DNA of 64,000 nucleotides from Capronia americana (lineage: Eukaryota; Ascomycota; Eurotiomycetes; Chaetothyriales; Herpotrichiellaceae). The notes beneath the pieces are model-generated. The model saw only the letters and a list, made by a program, of their open reading frames with translations, was not told the DNA's origin and searched no databases. The position numbers were made by a program, and so were the translations under genes. This document shows, piece by piece, positions 11,268-21,260 of the stretch (the first letter of the stretch is position 1; every line of letters starts with the position of its first letter). The DNA is taken from the NCBI GenBank assembly GCA_016110215.1, contig JADWQD010000025.1:223705-287704 (forward strand), in the 5' to 3' direction.

Positions 11268-13046
11268 GTAAAAAAAAAGCGCCGTGGGAGTAAAAGATCG
11301 ATGGAGATTGGTCGGACGGGAGGAGAAGCGATACTGGGCCAACGGAATTCCCGTTGGCCGTACTGAAGAAACACTTCCATCACAACAGGACTAATGCGAT
11401 GGTCGAGATGTTTTGGGTTTGGGATCTCTCCGCTCTGCAACACAAAGTCGAAGCCGGCGTGCTGGGTTTACTGCTGGAACTTGAGAAAACTTGGTGAAAG
11501 TTTGGAACCCCGGCGATCATGAGTAGAATCGGAATGGAATGGGGGAATCGGGAACCGGAGCAGGATTTGGGAGGATGGCAGGTAATTGATTTAACGCCCT
11601 ACTAACGAATTTTGGAATGACAAAAGTCGTGGTTTTGTTTGATACAGCATCTTTATTGTCAGAGGCGAGAGGGGGAAAAAAAGCGACCCTGATCGAGATC
11701 GAGTAATCTGGTTGTCTCCAGCGAATGCGTGCCTGGCGTTGTATTCTCGGTTTTTTTTTGTCCGTTCGGAACGACGCACATGCTATGGATTCCCTGATGG
11801 GATGGGATGGAATGCAATGGTATTTGGATGTGATACGAATGTCGTCACGGCTACCTAGGTTCATGTCATGTCACGTCTTGGTACCTTATGATATTCCTTG
11901 TACTCGGTAACGTCTGCGAGCCAGTTAATGAGTGTGCATTGCGGCCCTTGGTAGTTACAACGCAATACTATACCATATGATCAGAATCTTGAGAGGCTAA
12001 GTCTTTCTCACCTGGGACACGATCCCTGTCTACGCCGTACGAACCTGCCTCGTGTGCGCTGCGTGATACTGCGTTCAGTCCGCTTGCATGTCCGGGACGC
12101 ATCCCCCTCGATATCCGTCAGAGTGGCTGGTAGTTAAAGTCATCAAGTGACGGACGGTTGAATGAGCGGAGAAGGTTGGGTTTCCGTCTTAATAAACGGT
12201 ACATCTACATACCACTCCCTTCACCAACGAATTTGCCGCTCCATCGGCCGGGTGGAAGTCCCCTTCTTGCAAAGTCCGTGCGGTACATTATACCTATGCA
12301 CGCCGCACCGCTTAAGCAGAGAAAGACCTAGGGCACAGGAAACGTGGTTGGTTTCGCTACATGGTGCAAAAACAATACTCTTACTCCAAGTACATTGATG
12401 AAGAATGGAAGACAAACTCTTGGTCCGAGTTTGCGGTGGAAGCCCTATGGACGGATGATCTGGCAGGACCAGTCTAGGATAGTATATAGCCCAATGAGTC
12501 CGTCAATAGCATCGTGAAATGTCATGAGGTCGTTACAAAAATCATTCAATGGCGGAACGTCGACTTCTGAAAAGGTAGTAGCCAGCCCTGTCACCAAAGA
12601 ACCCCCCTTCTCCCGTCTTGTGGGAGCCGGAGTCGCGAGTTGTTGGGTATCAAATGCCTCCTCCGCTCCGCCTTGGTCTCCGCGCTCATGGGTTGTGCGG
12701 ACCGATCTAGTTGCTGCTGGCTTGACCGAAGTGAAATTGTCAAGATGTAGCTTCAAGCATCTTCCTAGGATACAGCAATTGAACCGATTCTGATTGGAAG
12801 CCCCAGTTGATACCTGCTGAATGGAAACGCTTTGACGCGATTGTTGCGCTCGCTCAGATGCATTTCCTAGGTAGGGCCTAAGGTGTTGTCTAGGTCGCTG
12901 CCCCCATCGAGCCTTCATTTGCGTGTCGTCGGGCGTCGGATACATGCATCGTAGCCATGGGTGAGGAATCTCGCTCGGCTCGCTTATGCCTTTCCATTAG
13001 AGCTGCTTCGTCAGGCACACCTAACCCCACGCTTGCATCCTACATA
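11268..13046. other. gene-poor interval between coiled-coil and HET genes
   Basis: No gene is supported in this 1.8 kb. The longest candidate is a minus-strand frame at 12445-12945 (166 codons, ATG start) lying 100 bp past the end of the HET gene; it has no recognisable domain and is polar apart from a hydrophobic end. A-runs occur just after the coiled-coil stop (11271-11279), and a 9-bp hairpin lies at 11337-11359. A GATGGGATGGGATGG-like direct repeat sits near 11797. Confidence 0.45.
11337..11359. repeat. perfect 9-bp inverted repeat, 5-nt loop
   Basis: GGCCAACGG, spacer AATTC, CCGTTGGCC. It lies 70 bases past the stop codon of the coiled-coil gene, probably in its 3' UTR. It could be a chance hairpin, an RNA structure near the 3' end or a dyad protein site. 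Confidence 0.8.
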
Positions 13047-14948
13047 TCAAACCGCCATGAAAATATCGTCGATTCCTCTCAAGAGAAGTTCTCCAGTAGT
13101 CTGCGCAACCTTCGTCCCCTCGTCCTTACCGCCAGCACTCCAAGGTCTGACGTTGATGGTCCAGACATTCATGCCCGGCTGCAACGAGCTAGGTCGCTCA
13201 TCGGATGGATGGTTTGCTGGTACGTGCTCCAGTTTGACCGAGACATGCAAACGTAAGAACTGGATCTTTCGGTCCAGTCCCAGGTCCCGATGCCCCTTGA
13301 TCACACAGTAATCTCGCATCCGCCATAGCTCGGCGATCTCTCTATCCTCGTCGCACGGAGCGAGTTGGGTGATCCAGTCGTTTCTGAAGAGAAGGGCATG
13401 CTTCGCGGGCTCTTCATCCGCGTCATAGTATGAGTCTTCGTTCACAGCGAGATGGGCTGGGTTGCCACCCCATAATGACTTTCGTCGGCCCAAGATACAC
13501 ACGGGGCAGAAATTCTTGTCAAAGCCGAATTTCATCCAGCAGACTCGTTCGCCTTTCTTATCCTTTTTCGAGGGTGGGATGTAGAAGATGGCTACAGTCC
13601 CTCTGATGGGGTCCATTCCATCACTGCGCCCACGGGGCATCCCGAAATAGAGCGGACGGGGAGGTAGGTCAGAAAGCCCATTCGGATTGGACAGCTTGGC
13701 GGCGCGCATTTCCTCCTTGCTATAGCGGGTAATGACACGTAGGGTGTCGCGGAAGTGGAAGGCTGTCTGGTAGAGTTCGTCGACAGTATAATACGGGACG
13801 GTGAATTCGTGTAGCCGAAACCCATACCATCTGCGAAGGGGCACGTCGATTATAGTTGGGCGGACGTGGATATGTCGCACGCGGTGCTGACGATCCTGTA
13901 GAACCGTTTGGAGCGGAACACACAAAACAGTGTTGCCGTTAAATGAGACGCGAGCGAATTGCTCTGCGTCCTGCGACGACGACAATCGTTCGAGGAAGAC
14001 ACCGAGCCTGGCACCCGGAGAGGTCCGAAGAGTGCAATGCAAGATGCAGAGATAAGTCTCCATCGTCCAGGGCACTGTCAGGAGGGAGATCGAGAGTCCC
14101 ACATTGGTCAGCTCAAATCTGCCGGTGTTTGGTAGGCCTTGCGAGGAGCGGAGGACATTCTGGCATGTGACGAATTGCGAGGGAGACGTCGCCAGCAAAC
14201 CGCTGTGGCCACCAAAGTATCCTTCTAAGCCGCGATCCCAGGCGAAAATGGACTGGTCGTCGGACAGTCTGAGGATCTCCTGCTGCAGCCTTGCAAAAGA
14301 TTTCTCGCCCTCTCCATAGAGCATGGGCATGCTGACGTCAAAGATCCCCAGGAGACTGTACGCTCTGTCCTCGATCCGGGTCGTCTGCCGCCTTGATGCC
14401 CACGACATCCTCTGTGCAACGGAGCAGCTGGAAGGTTTGCTATGTCCAACAAGGACCTCGATGGGAATGCCGGTGTGGATGGAAAGATCGTGCGCGAGGT
14501 CGCCCTTGGTGCCGAGAAACACCCAATTCCGATCGTGGAAACTGACATTCTTGGGTGCAATCAGTTCCTGCAGTGTCCAACCGCGAGTCAGCCAGACGCT
14601 ATCTTTGATGGCATTCTTTCGCGACTCGATATCCGTAAGGTAGGCAAAGCAGATCTCAGCTTCCTGGTACCATCTGTACATTGAATTGATAGCTTCGGTG
14701 AGTTCGGACGAGCTCGTCTTGTCGATGCAACAAGTATCCACCCATAAGTACGAGTAACCTTTCATCCTGGCATGCCAGCAGGCCGACTGGATCTTAGCGA
14801 AGCCTCTCTTGCCAAAGGTCTTTGGTTGACTCATGTCCTGGAAGGAGACCTCTTCGGAATCCCATCGGTGCGACAGGATGGCATATTTGGGCACCTGACC
14901 GCTGCTGAATTCTGTAAGCTGTAGAGTCTTGACATCGATCAAGCGCAT
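13047..14948 (-). CDS. HET-domain protein (heterokaryon incompatibility family)
   Basis: HET domains act in fungal allorecognition, triggering cell death when incompatible hyphae fuse; most genomic copies have no proven partner. The 633-residue product starts at the ATG at 14948, where MRLIDVKTLQL matches the usual start of the NACHT/HET-E-like group. Family blocks are in order: YAILSHRW (22-29), WVDTCCIDK (69-77), CFAYLTD (100-106) and RGWTLQELIAP (122-132), then the RIEDRAYSLLGIFDVSMPMLYGEG block linking to the C-terminal part. No NACHT, WD40 or ankyrin repeats follow; the C-terminal 400 residues are unrecognised. It is a single uninterrupted frame, so it looks intact. It is flanked by gene-poor DNA, as HET genes often are. 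Confidence 0.93.
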   Translation of the reverse strand: MRLIDVKTLQLTEFSSGQVPKYAILSHRWDSEEVSFQDMSQPKTFGKRGFAKIQSACWHARMKGYSYLWVDTCCIDKTSSSELTEAINSMYRWYQEAEICFAYLTDIESRKNAIKDSVWLTRGWTLQELIAPKNVSFHDRNWVFLGTKGDLAHDLSIHTGIPIEVLVGHSKPSSCSVAQRMSWASRRQTTRIEDRAYSLLGIFDVSMPMLYGEGEKSFARLQQEILRLSDDQSIFAWDRGLEGYFGGHSGLLATSPSQFVTCQNVLRSSQGLPNTGRFELTNVGLSISLLTVPWTMETYLCILHCTLRTSPGARLGVFLERLSSSQDAEQFARVSFNGNTVLCVPLQTVLQDRQHRVRHIHVRPTIIDVPLRRWYGFRLHEFTVPYYTVDELYQTAFHFRDTLRVITRYSKEEMRAAKLSNPNGLSDLPPRPLYFGMPRGRSDGMDPIRGTVAIFYIPPSKKDKKGERVCWMKFGFDKNFCPVCILGRRKSLWGGNPAHLAVNEDSYYDADEEPAKHALLFRNDWITQLAPCDEDREIAELWRMRDYCVIKGHRDLGLDRKIQFLRLHVSVKLEHVPANHPSDERPSSLQPGMNVWTINVRPWSAGGKDEGTKVAQTTGELLLRGIDDIFMAV

Positions 14949-15326
14949 GGCGACAACTTGTGGTCTAAGTGTGGCGTGAGCATGTCGATTCTGTGACCAT
15001 CTGAGGCGACGACAACGGTGACCCACCTCTTTGCGGTCAATTCATGCTCACTCGCCTCACCAACGTCGTATCATGTCTATGCTTCATACGGCCAGCATTA
15101 CTATCGACAAGGAGACAACAGCGGGCTTTCCCAGCTCCACAGTTGGTAGAGAGAAAAACGGAGAAGCAGTGAGCGGAGCGACTCGAGCGTTTGATTGGCT
15201 GAATCAACGAGGGGCTGCGGAGGAGCAAGCGGACCGGAGCAATTTATTCTTGTCTCTCCGTGCCTCATCACCTCGACATCACTGCTTTGCAGTCAGTCAC
15301 CAGGCACCGAACCAAGCCTCGTCGAA
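14949..15326. promoter_or_regulatory. divergent promoter, HET gene / C2H2 gene
   Basis: This 378-bp region lies between two divergent start codons. It should contain both promoters and leaders. I see no TATA box or obvious binding-site repeat. Confidence 0.5.
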
Positions 15327-15898
15327 ATGCCTCCGGTAAGTTGGCGCTCGAGATGGGATATCTTGTGCAGCGCGGTCCCATTCTTCTCTTTGGCGTTATT
15401 GACTAGTCGCCTTCCTTTCAGCGAGGATTCACCCTTCCTCCTGCGAATACTCAGTCCGCGAAGCAAGCGCGTAGCGCCTTCTTCTGTTCGCTATGCCAGA
15501 AAGGCTACAGTCGCATGAACGAGTTCGAAGCCCATGAGTCGTCTTACGATCACCAACACAAGAAGAGATTGAAGGAGATGAAGGAGATGCAACGACAGGT
15601 CCAACCGAAGAAGGAAGAGAAGGGCCCTTTGATGCAGATAAAACTTGGCGGCACTACCAAGAGTGCAGCGGCCGGTGGTGGAGGGTTCAAAAAGGGAGGA
15701 TTCAAGAACGCGTTCGCCCCGGCCGACGACGAGCCCAAAGTCGACATCAGGAAGGAGGAGGATGTCGATACAACGGGCAGAGCCCCAAGTGCACTTCCCG
15801 ATGACAGCGACGTGACAGATGACGAGGACTACTACGATCCACGCCGACCAACAGGTTGCATGCCAGGCTGCAACGGTCGTGCTGTGGCGGGCACTTGA
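15327..15898 (+). CDS. small C2H2 zinc-finger protein, GPATCH8/ZNF804-like
   Basis: The exon structure is 15327-15335 (MPP) and 15422-15898, giving 161 residues. The tiny first exon is supported by its GTAAGT donor at 15336, the CTTTCAG acceptor at 15421 and an unbroken frame beginning RGFTLPPANT. One zinc finger is clear: CSLC, twelve residues to the first His, five to the second, followed by a basic helix (KKRLKEMKEM). This C-x2-C-x12-H-x5-H spacing with a basic tail occurs in single-finger proteins such as GPATCH8 and in RNA-processing factors. The rest is Gly/Lys-rich, then acidic (DDSDVTDDEDYYD). The function is unknown; a nuclear role is an inference. Confidence 0.82.
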
Positions 15899-16200
15899 CC
15901 CCGGAACTTACTGTTGCAACTAGAGCCTAGATGTAATGCACCGCGGTATCACGCAGCCATTGAGACACCATAGAAGAGCAAGTGCCGTAACACGTAAGGC
16001 GGATTGCAATGATCATAGTTGAGCCCTGCGAGGGAGTAACTGACTGCTGTTAAGGCAGGCCAAGACTTCGATCTTGGCACTTTGAAAGCTCCTTTATTCA
16101 CTGACTGCAGAATTTTCCCCTTGACCACGACGCCAGCACGGGGTTCTCTCTCAAGGTCAGCATCACTTAACGCGTTGAGAGGAGGGGTGCTGCGTAGGTG
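15899..16200. other. short intergenic region before TRM1
   Basis: About 300 bases between the C2H2 stop codon and the TRM1 long-form ATG. It carries the 3' UTR of one and the promoter of the other. No feature stands out. Confidence 0.5.
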
Positions 16201-18639
16201 ATGAGGATTGTGCGTTGTTTTGGAGTCGTAGGAGTGGAACTCGTCCACTTCCGCTTGAAAAAGTCGGTGATTGGCGGACTGCGAAACTCTTCAGCACCTC
16301 GACAAAGGACGTTCGAAACTTCGTCTCGCCGCAAAATGGCATCCCCTGCCCCGCCCGAGACCACAATAATAGACGGCAAGAAATACAGAGTGGTCCGCGA
16401 GGGACTCGCCTCAGTACTTGCTCCATATGCTGAAGAAGCTCCAGTATCTACGAAGCGTAACAAGAACAACGACGACGGCAAACAAACTCGTCCGTCGGCA
16501 AATCAAAGCAAGAACAATGACGAGGGGCACCAGGCAGTCTTCTACAACCCCATCCAGCAATTCAATCGGGACTTGACTGTACTTGCAATCACCGTTTATG
16601 GTGAAGGCGCCTTGTTAGAAACACAATCCAAGTCCAAGCGGAAAGCTCAGCACAGCAAAAACAAGAAGGACGAACGGCGATCGAAGAGCTTGGCCGCCGC
16701 TCAGGGTTCCGAGCAACCTAACTCACGGAAGCGCAAGGCCGACGATCTCGATGGCCCGCTCGAAGTCGACACCGCCCAAGAAGGTACGAAGAAGCTCAAG
16801 GCAAACGATGATGGACCAGATGACGAAGAAGAATTGGATGTTGCTGAGCTGATTGCCCAACCCAGCGGGGGCCCGCACGACCACACGCATGACCAAGGCG
16901 AACATTCAAAGCATAAGGGACATCCGCAGGCCGCCGAAGATGGCGCCCAGTCGGCGGCAGCAAAGACACTGCAAACATCCTTTTCGATCCTTGATGCCTT
17001 ATCCGCTACTGGTCTGAGGGCCTTGCGTTACGCCAAAGAAATACCATTTGCCACGAACATCGTCGCAAATGACCTCTCTCAAGCGTCGGTCGAGAGTATT
17101 GAGCTGAATATCAAACACAACCAGGTGGAAGATAAGGTCCAGTCGAACCTCGGCGATGCTCGAGCTCTCATGTACAGCAAGGTCGGAAATGAACATTCGA
17201 GACCTGCCAAAGGATATGTCCACCGATTTGATGTCATCGACATCGACCCCTATGGTACGGCGGCCCCCTTCTTCGATTGCAGTGTCCAGGCGCTTCGGGA
17301 TGGCGGAATGCTCTGTGTCACTTGTACCGATGCAGGGGTGTTTGCCTCTAACGGATATCCCGAAAAGACCTTCGCACTGTATGGTGGCATGCCCATGAAA
17401 GGGGCACATTCTCATGAGGGCGGCTTGAGGTTGATACTCAACGGAGTAGCTATGTCGGCTGCGAAATATGGGCTTGCAATAGAGCCACTGCTGTCACTTT
17501 CCATCGACTACTACGCTCGTTTGTTCATTCGCTTGTATCGAAAGCAGCAAGACGTCAAGCTGCTCGCAGGTACAACAATGACCGTCTACAACTGTGGGCA
17601 CGGCTGTGGTGCATGGGTGACACAACCGTTGCTCCGAAATCAGCTGCAGACATCCAAGAATGGAGACACCTTCTACAAATTCTCGGCCGCACAACTGGCT
17701 GCGAGAAGTCAGAATTGCGAGCACTGTGACTCAAGGATGCACCTGTGTGGGCCGATGTGGGCAGGTCCTCTCCATAACCCGTACTTTGTACAGAAGATGC
17801 TTGAGAAGCTTCCATCCTTGGACAAGAAAGTCTATGGTACGGTCGACAGGCTTGAAGGAATGCTCACGCTGGCCCTCGAGGAAGATCTTAGTCCTGAGGG
17901 TTCGTCGAATGGAGACGTGAGTCCCGAGGGAGCGAAGGATGGACCAATCACCGACTCGCGGATCATACCACGACTGGCGACAAACAAGCCAGACCCAGCT
18001 CCCTTCTTCTTCATGCCTACATACTTGTCGAAGATCATTCATTGCGCCACACCTTCGGAGTATGCAGTGCGCGGTGCACTCCTCGGCCTGGGTTACAGGG
18101 TCTCTCGGTCACACTGCAAAGCCGGAAGCATCAAGACCAACGCTCCTTGGGGAGTGCTATGGGAAGTCATACGCGAATTCATGCGGACCAAGAAACCAAT
18201 CAGGGAAGGAGCTGTGAAGCAAGGCACGCCTGGTTGGAATATCCTGGCAAGGTTGAGGGGAACAGAAAGAGCATTTGTGTCAGACCTAAAGGATACTACG
18301 AAAGCTCAGCTTGTCAAGTGCGATAGCAAGGAAGACCTCAAAGTCGTGCTGCAGGGAATTCTGTACAGGCTCGAGAACGACAGGGACACTGTCGACAAGG
18401 AGACCAAGGTATCATCTGAACCGAAAGACGTCGGTGGCAAGACAGGAGATCCTCCCCAGGGCGGGTTTAACAAGGAGCGGTCACGATCAAGGAGTCCCTC
18501 TGCGCCAGCACCAAGCAATCTGAATATCATCTTTGACGAAAAGCTAGGCAGTGAAAAGCCTCGAGGCAAATTGGTGAGGTATCAGATGAACCCGAGACAG
18601 TTTTGGGGTCCGATGAACCGGGCGGGCAGTGCCTCATGA
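16201..18639 (+). CDS. TRM1: tRNA (guanine26-N2)-dimethyltransferase Trm1
   Basis: Trm1 makes N2,N2-dimethylguanosine at position 26 of cytosolic and mitochondrial tRNAs, using S-adenosylmethionine. The reading frame is intronless. From the ATG at 16201 it gives 812 residues; a second ATG at 16336 gives 767 residues (MASPAPPETT...), the usual start of the nuclear/cytosolic form. The class-I methyltransferase core starts near residue 261 (LDALSATGLRALRYA), with NDLSQASVESI for cofactor binding and the catalytic-loop motif DIDPYGTAAPFFD at ~347. A Cys-rich zinc site follows (NCGHGC and CEHCDSRMHLCGPMW). A ~150-residue Lys/Glu-rich insertion near residues 100-250 is typical of fungal orthologues. 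The tail is Arg/Ser-rich. The first 45 residues look like a mitochondrial presequence. Confidence 0.96.
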   Translation: MRIVRCFGVVGVELVHFRLKKSVIGGLRNSSAPRQRTFETSSRRKMASPAPPETTIIDGKKYRVVREGLASVLAPYAEEAPVSTKRNKNNDDGKQTRPSANQSKNNDEGHQAVFYNPIQQFNRDLTVLAITVYGEGALLETQSKSKRKAQHSKNKKDERRSKSLAAAQGSEQPNSRKRKADDLDGPLEVDTAQEGTKKLKANDDGPDDEEELDVAELIAQPSGGPHDHTHDQGEHSKHKGHPQAAEDGAQSAAAKTLQTSFSILDALSATGLRALRYAKEIPFATNIVANDLSQASVESIELNIKHNQVEDKVQSNLGDARALMYSKVGNEHSRPAKGYVHRFDVIDIDPYGTAAPFFDCSVQALRDGGMLCVTCTDAGVFASNGYPEKTFALYGGMPMKGAHSHEGGLRLILNGVAMSAAKYGLAIEPLLSLSIDYYARLFIRLYRKQQDVKLLAGTTMTVYNCGHGCGAWVTQPLLRNQLQTSKNGDTFYKFSAAQLAARSQNCEHCDSRMHLCGPMWAGPLHNPYFVQKMLEKLPSLDKKVYGTVDRLEGMLTLALEEDLSPEGSSNGDVSPEGAKDGPITDSRIIPRLATNKPDPAPFFFMPTYLSKIIHCATPSEYAVRGALLGLGYRVSRSHCKAGSIKTNAPWGVLWEVIREFMRTKKPIREGAVKQGTPGWNILARLRGTERAFVSDLKDTTKAQLVKCDSKEDLKVVLQGILYRLENDRDTVDKETKVSSEPKDVGGKTGDPPQGGFNKERSRSRSPSAPAPSNLNIIFDEKLGSEKPRGKLVRYQMNPRQFWGPMNRAGSAS

Positions 18640-20200
18640 GCCGCCGTTCAGGTATGTAGACCAGTCGTCACGTCTGCGTTATCACTGCATGCTATCATGT
18701 TTCAATACTCAAGAGGTCTCTGCTCGACAAGTTCTCTTGCCTGTTTTATGGCTTGTTTGTCGGGTTCCTCTCCTATATCATCTTGCCAGCGTGCCAATCT
18801 CAGCAGACTTGTTGCTGATAGCCCTGTGAAGTGCTGGATCACGATGCATCTTCAGTCAGAAGCGCTCCGGCCCAACTTGTTTACAAACCGGTCCAAAGCC
18901 CTTCAAGGACAACGACTTGTAGCCAGCACCGTATTGAGTCCAGGTCTCCGAATTCTATTCCCGAAAGCCTGTCGAACTTGAACCGGGTTGAATCGGCTGA
19001 TGTTAATATTCTGATCCGAGCACAGACGCTTTCGTAACAACTTATTGTCCCCTCATCATGTTATATCAGCGATGATAGATTTTCGGACAATCAAAGGAGA
19101 TGCTAGCTTGCGGCGGATGTTCCGGGCATAGAACAACTCGTTTCTTTCACCCACTTGCTCTGCGAAATGTGGAAGCGGCTGAAGATGGATAATGCCCATT
19201 CTGCTCTGGCTGTCACTTCTAGACTGCTGTGCAACTGGAGGAATTCTTCGACAGGAAGGACGGTCTCCGGAGACCGGAAGCGAGCCTTGCAGATAGTTCG
19301 TCGGAGGTGAATGCTAACAACAGTGCACACGGAGCGTCGCCCAGGGAATTGTTTGGAGAACCGTTGGGCGCATCATTGGAACCGGAAGCCTCTGCAGCCG
19401 CAGACGGAGACTCTCGAGAAGACTCCCAAGCCAATCTTTCAAGTTGACTGAGTGCTCACGGTTCTCTCGGAACGAGGGCCTCGGAGGCATCTTTGTGGAA
19501 TTGATATAGCACCAAGCGGAACGCGTGTTCCTTTCTTGCAGTTTTCGCATCCAGACAGCACCCCTTCCCCCTCCTCCAGCCTGGCTCTTGTCCTAACTCG
19601 ACAAACGGGTGGTTGGCACTCGGGTCACTCCCGCGCCTAATGCCACTTCGATGTGTAAGGGAATTTGGTTCCTTTGGGCTGCTTGAAACCAAGTGCTTTC
19701 CTAACGAGGTCACCGGCTTGGTTGTTCTTGGAGCCCCTCCACTGACAACTACTGGTCGAGTTCGAGCGTGACCTGTTGCCGCGTGTGACCCTTCCATACC
19801 GAACGCTTGTCCAATTCGAAACGGGCGATTGAGGGTACTGTGCTCCGGAGATGAGCCCAATTCCCCTAAGAGAATGTCAGCTGGCACAGCACTAGAAGGT
19901 GCGGTGGAAGAGTGGAAGTACGCACGAAGCAGGAGCCACAGCCGCGACCGCTACTTGACGGCTGCACAGTCTTTGTTTGAGGTTCGCATCAGATCGGTTG
20001 GTTCTATCACTGAGGCCAAGCTGACTTTTATCACTGAGCCAACTGTCTCCAATTACATGGCACTCGAGCTCCGAATCACCCTTGCGCAGCCACTCGCGTC
20101 TCCTCCTCTTCTCTACAAGAGCAGGCCCAGCTCATGGTTTCTGAGACCCTTCTCTATACCATCTCCTCAGACAACCACCGTGCCATCCTTGACTTGAAGG
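18640..20200. other. gene-poor interval downstream of TRM1
   Basis: No gene is supported. Short open frames of 60-140 codons on both strands have no known domain, and most lack an ATG. A perfect 16-nt palindrome, CGGTCTCCGGAGACCG, lies at 19261-19276. The frame around it (19229-19447) is Glu/Ala/Ser-rich but starts without an ATG. Gene remnants are possible. Confidence 0.45.
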
Positions 20201-20804
20201 ATGGACAAGCAGACAGGAGAGACGCCCGCCCAGCGTCCTACGGACGGGTCGACCACTATGGGTAAGTCATATTCGTCCTGTTCCACATCTAGGTTCTGAC
20301 GAGATTGGCATAGAAAATTCGACACTGTTGAAGAAGGATCGCCGAGGAGCAAGCGCAGACGGAACAGCAGTGGATTGCAACAAGCAAGGAAGAGTCAGCA
20401 TGGTCCCTCAACCAGATCCATTCCCAAGCATCCGCGGCACTCATGCCCTCAGCATTCCAAGCTTTCCTGGCACTCAGCATGCGCAAGAAGACAAGCATCA
20501 CCTCCACCTTCTGCTCGTTCTCAAAAACTCGAGTCCTGGGGCTAGCGACGCGGAGACCGGAGAAGGGCTGAGAACCGAGGATTTGGCATTCAAGGTGAAG
20601 CAAGCGCAAGAGATTCATCGTCTAGAGTGGCTGAAGGGGAGGGTCGCACATCTAGCAGACATGGTGGACAGGGCCGCAGGAGAGGTGGAGGGGAGTGAAA
20701 CGGAAGCGGGACTCAGGTACGACGCCATTGTCGCGGATGCTCTTGCAGATCTGGCCCATGATCTGCAGATGAAGATTGAAGAGGACGACATGCGGTGGCT
20801 TTGA
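20201..20804 (+). CDS. hypothetical protein (tentative, two exons)
   Basis: I do not recognise this protein. Exon 20201-20261 runs from an ATG for 20 codons plus one base to a perfect GTAAGT donor; exon 20314-20804 follows a TAG acceptor with a CTGAC branch site about 14 bases upstream. The 52-nt intron rejoins a 491-base frame exactly, giving 183 residues. The last 80 residues (from SDAETGEGL) look protein-like: an amphipathic, acidic, Ala-rich helix ending in EEDDMRWL. The middle is less convincing because another frame is also open there (up to about 20572). The intron fit is the main support. It lies in a gene-poor stretch, so it may be a lineage-specific or decaying gene. Confidence 0.42.
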
Positions 20805-21260
20805 CCTATTCGAATTCGTGGAGCGGGAGATCAAAGGTATGACTGTTCAAGAAGGCACCATGGATGCTGCAGTGCGTTCCTCAAGCAGTCCCACAAATCG
20901 TGAGATTTATGGGCGCTGAGGTTAATCCTTCCCTGCGCTGCTCGTACAGTATTCACTCATGATCCCCCGTCCTTCTGTTCTGTGCTCCCACTCCCTTGTG
21001 GCTTTCTGGATATTCGCTCAGACCGAACAACCACCTTAACCTGACTGCAACCAGAGCGAACGAACAGCTACCACGGTCATTCCGGGTGCAGAATGACCCA
21101 CGGCATTTCTGGTGTCTCGCTCCTGTTTCTCTAACACCCTGCACTTCAGCACCTACGGGTGGGACTCAGCAAGTTTCGAGCGCTTTTGCTTCTAGTTTAG
21201 AGATGATCAAGTCTTCGTCATTCGGAATAATCTGGCTAGACCGTCTAGCGCAAACGCCAG
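20805..21260. other. intergenic, upstream of ferric-reductase relic
   Basis: This stretch ends in a CCAG that could have served as an acceptor for the exon starting at 21261. I looked for the missing transmembrane and FAD-binding parts of a ferric reductase in all frames and saw nothing resembling them. Confidence 0.5.

Noticed and set aside
12445..12945. Minus-strand frame of 166 codons with an ATG after the HET gene
   Set aside because: There is no domain, no intron evidence and no codon signal strong enough to call it a gene; it is noted only as a possibility.
19229..19447. Acidic 72-codon frame after TRM1
   Set aside because: It has no ATG, no splice support and no family resemblance.
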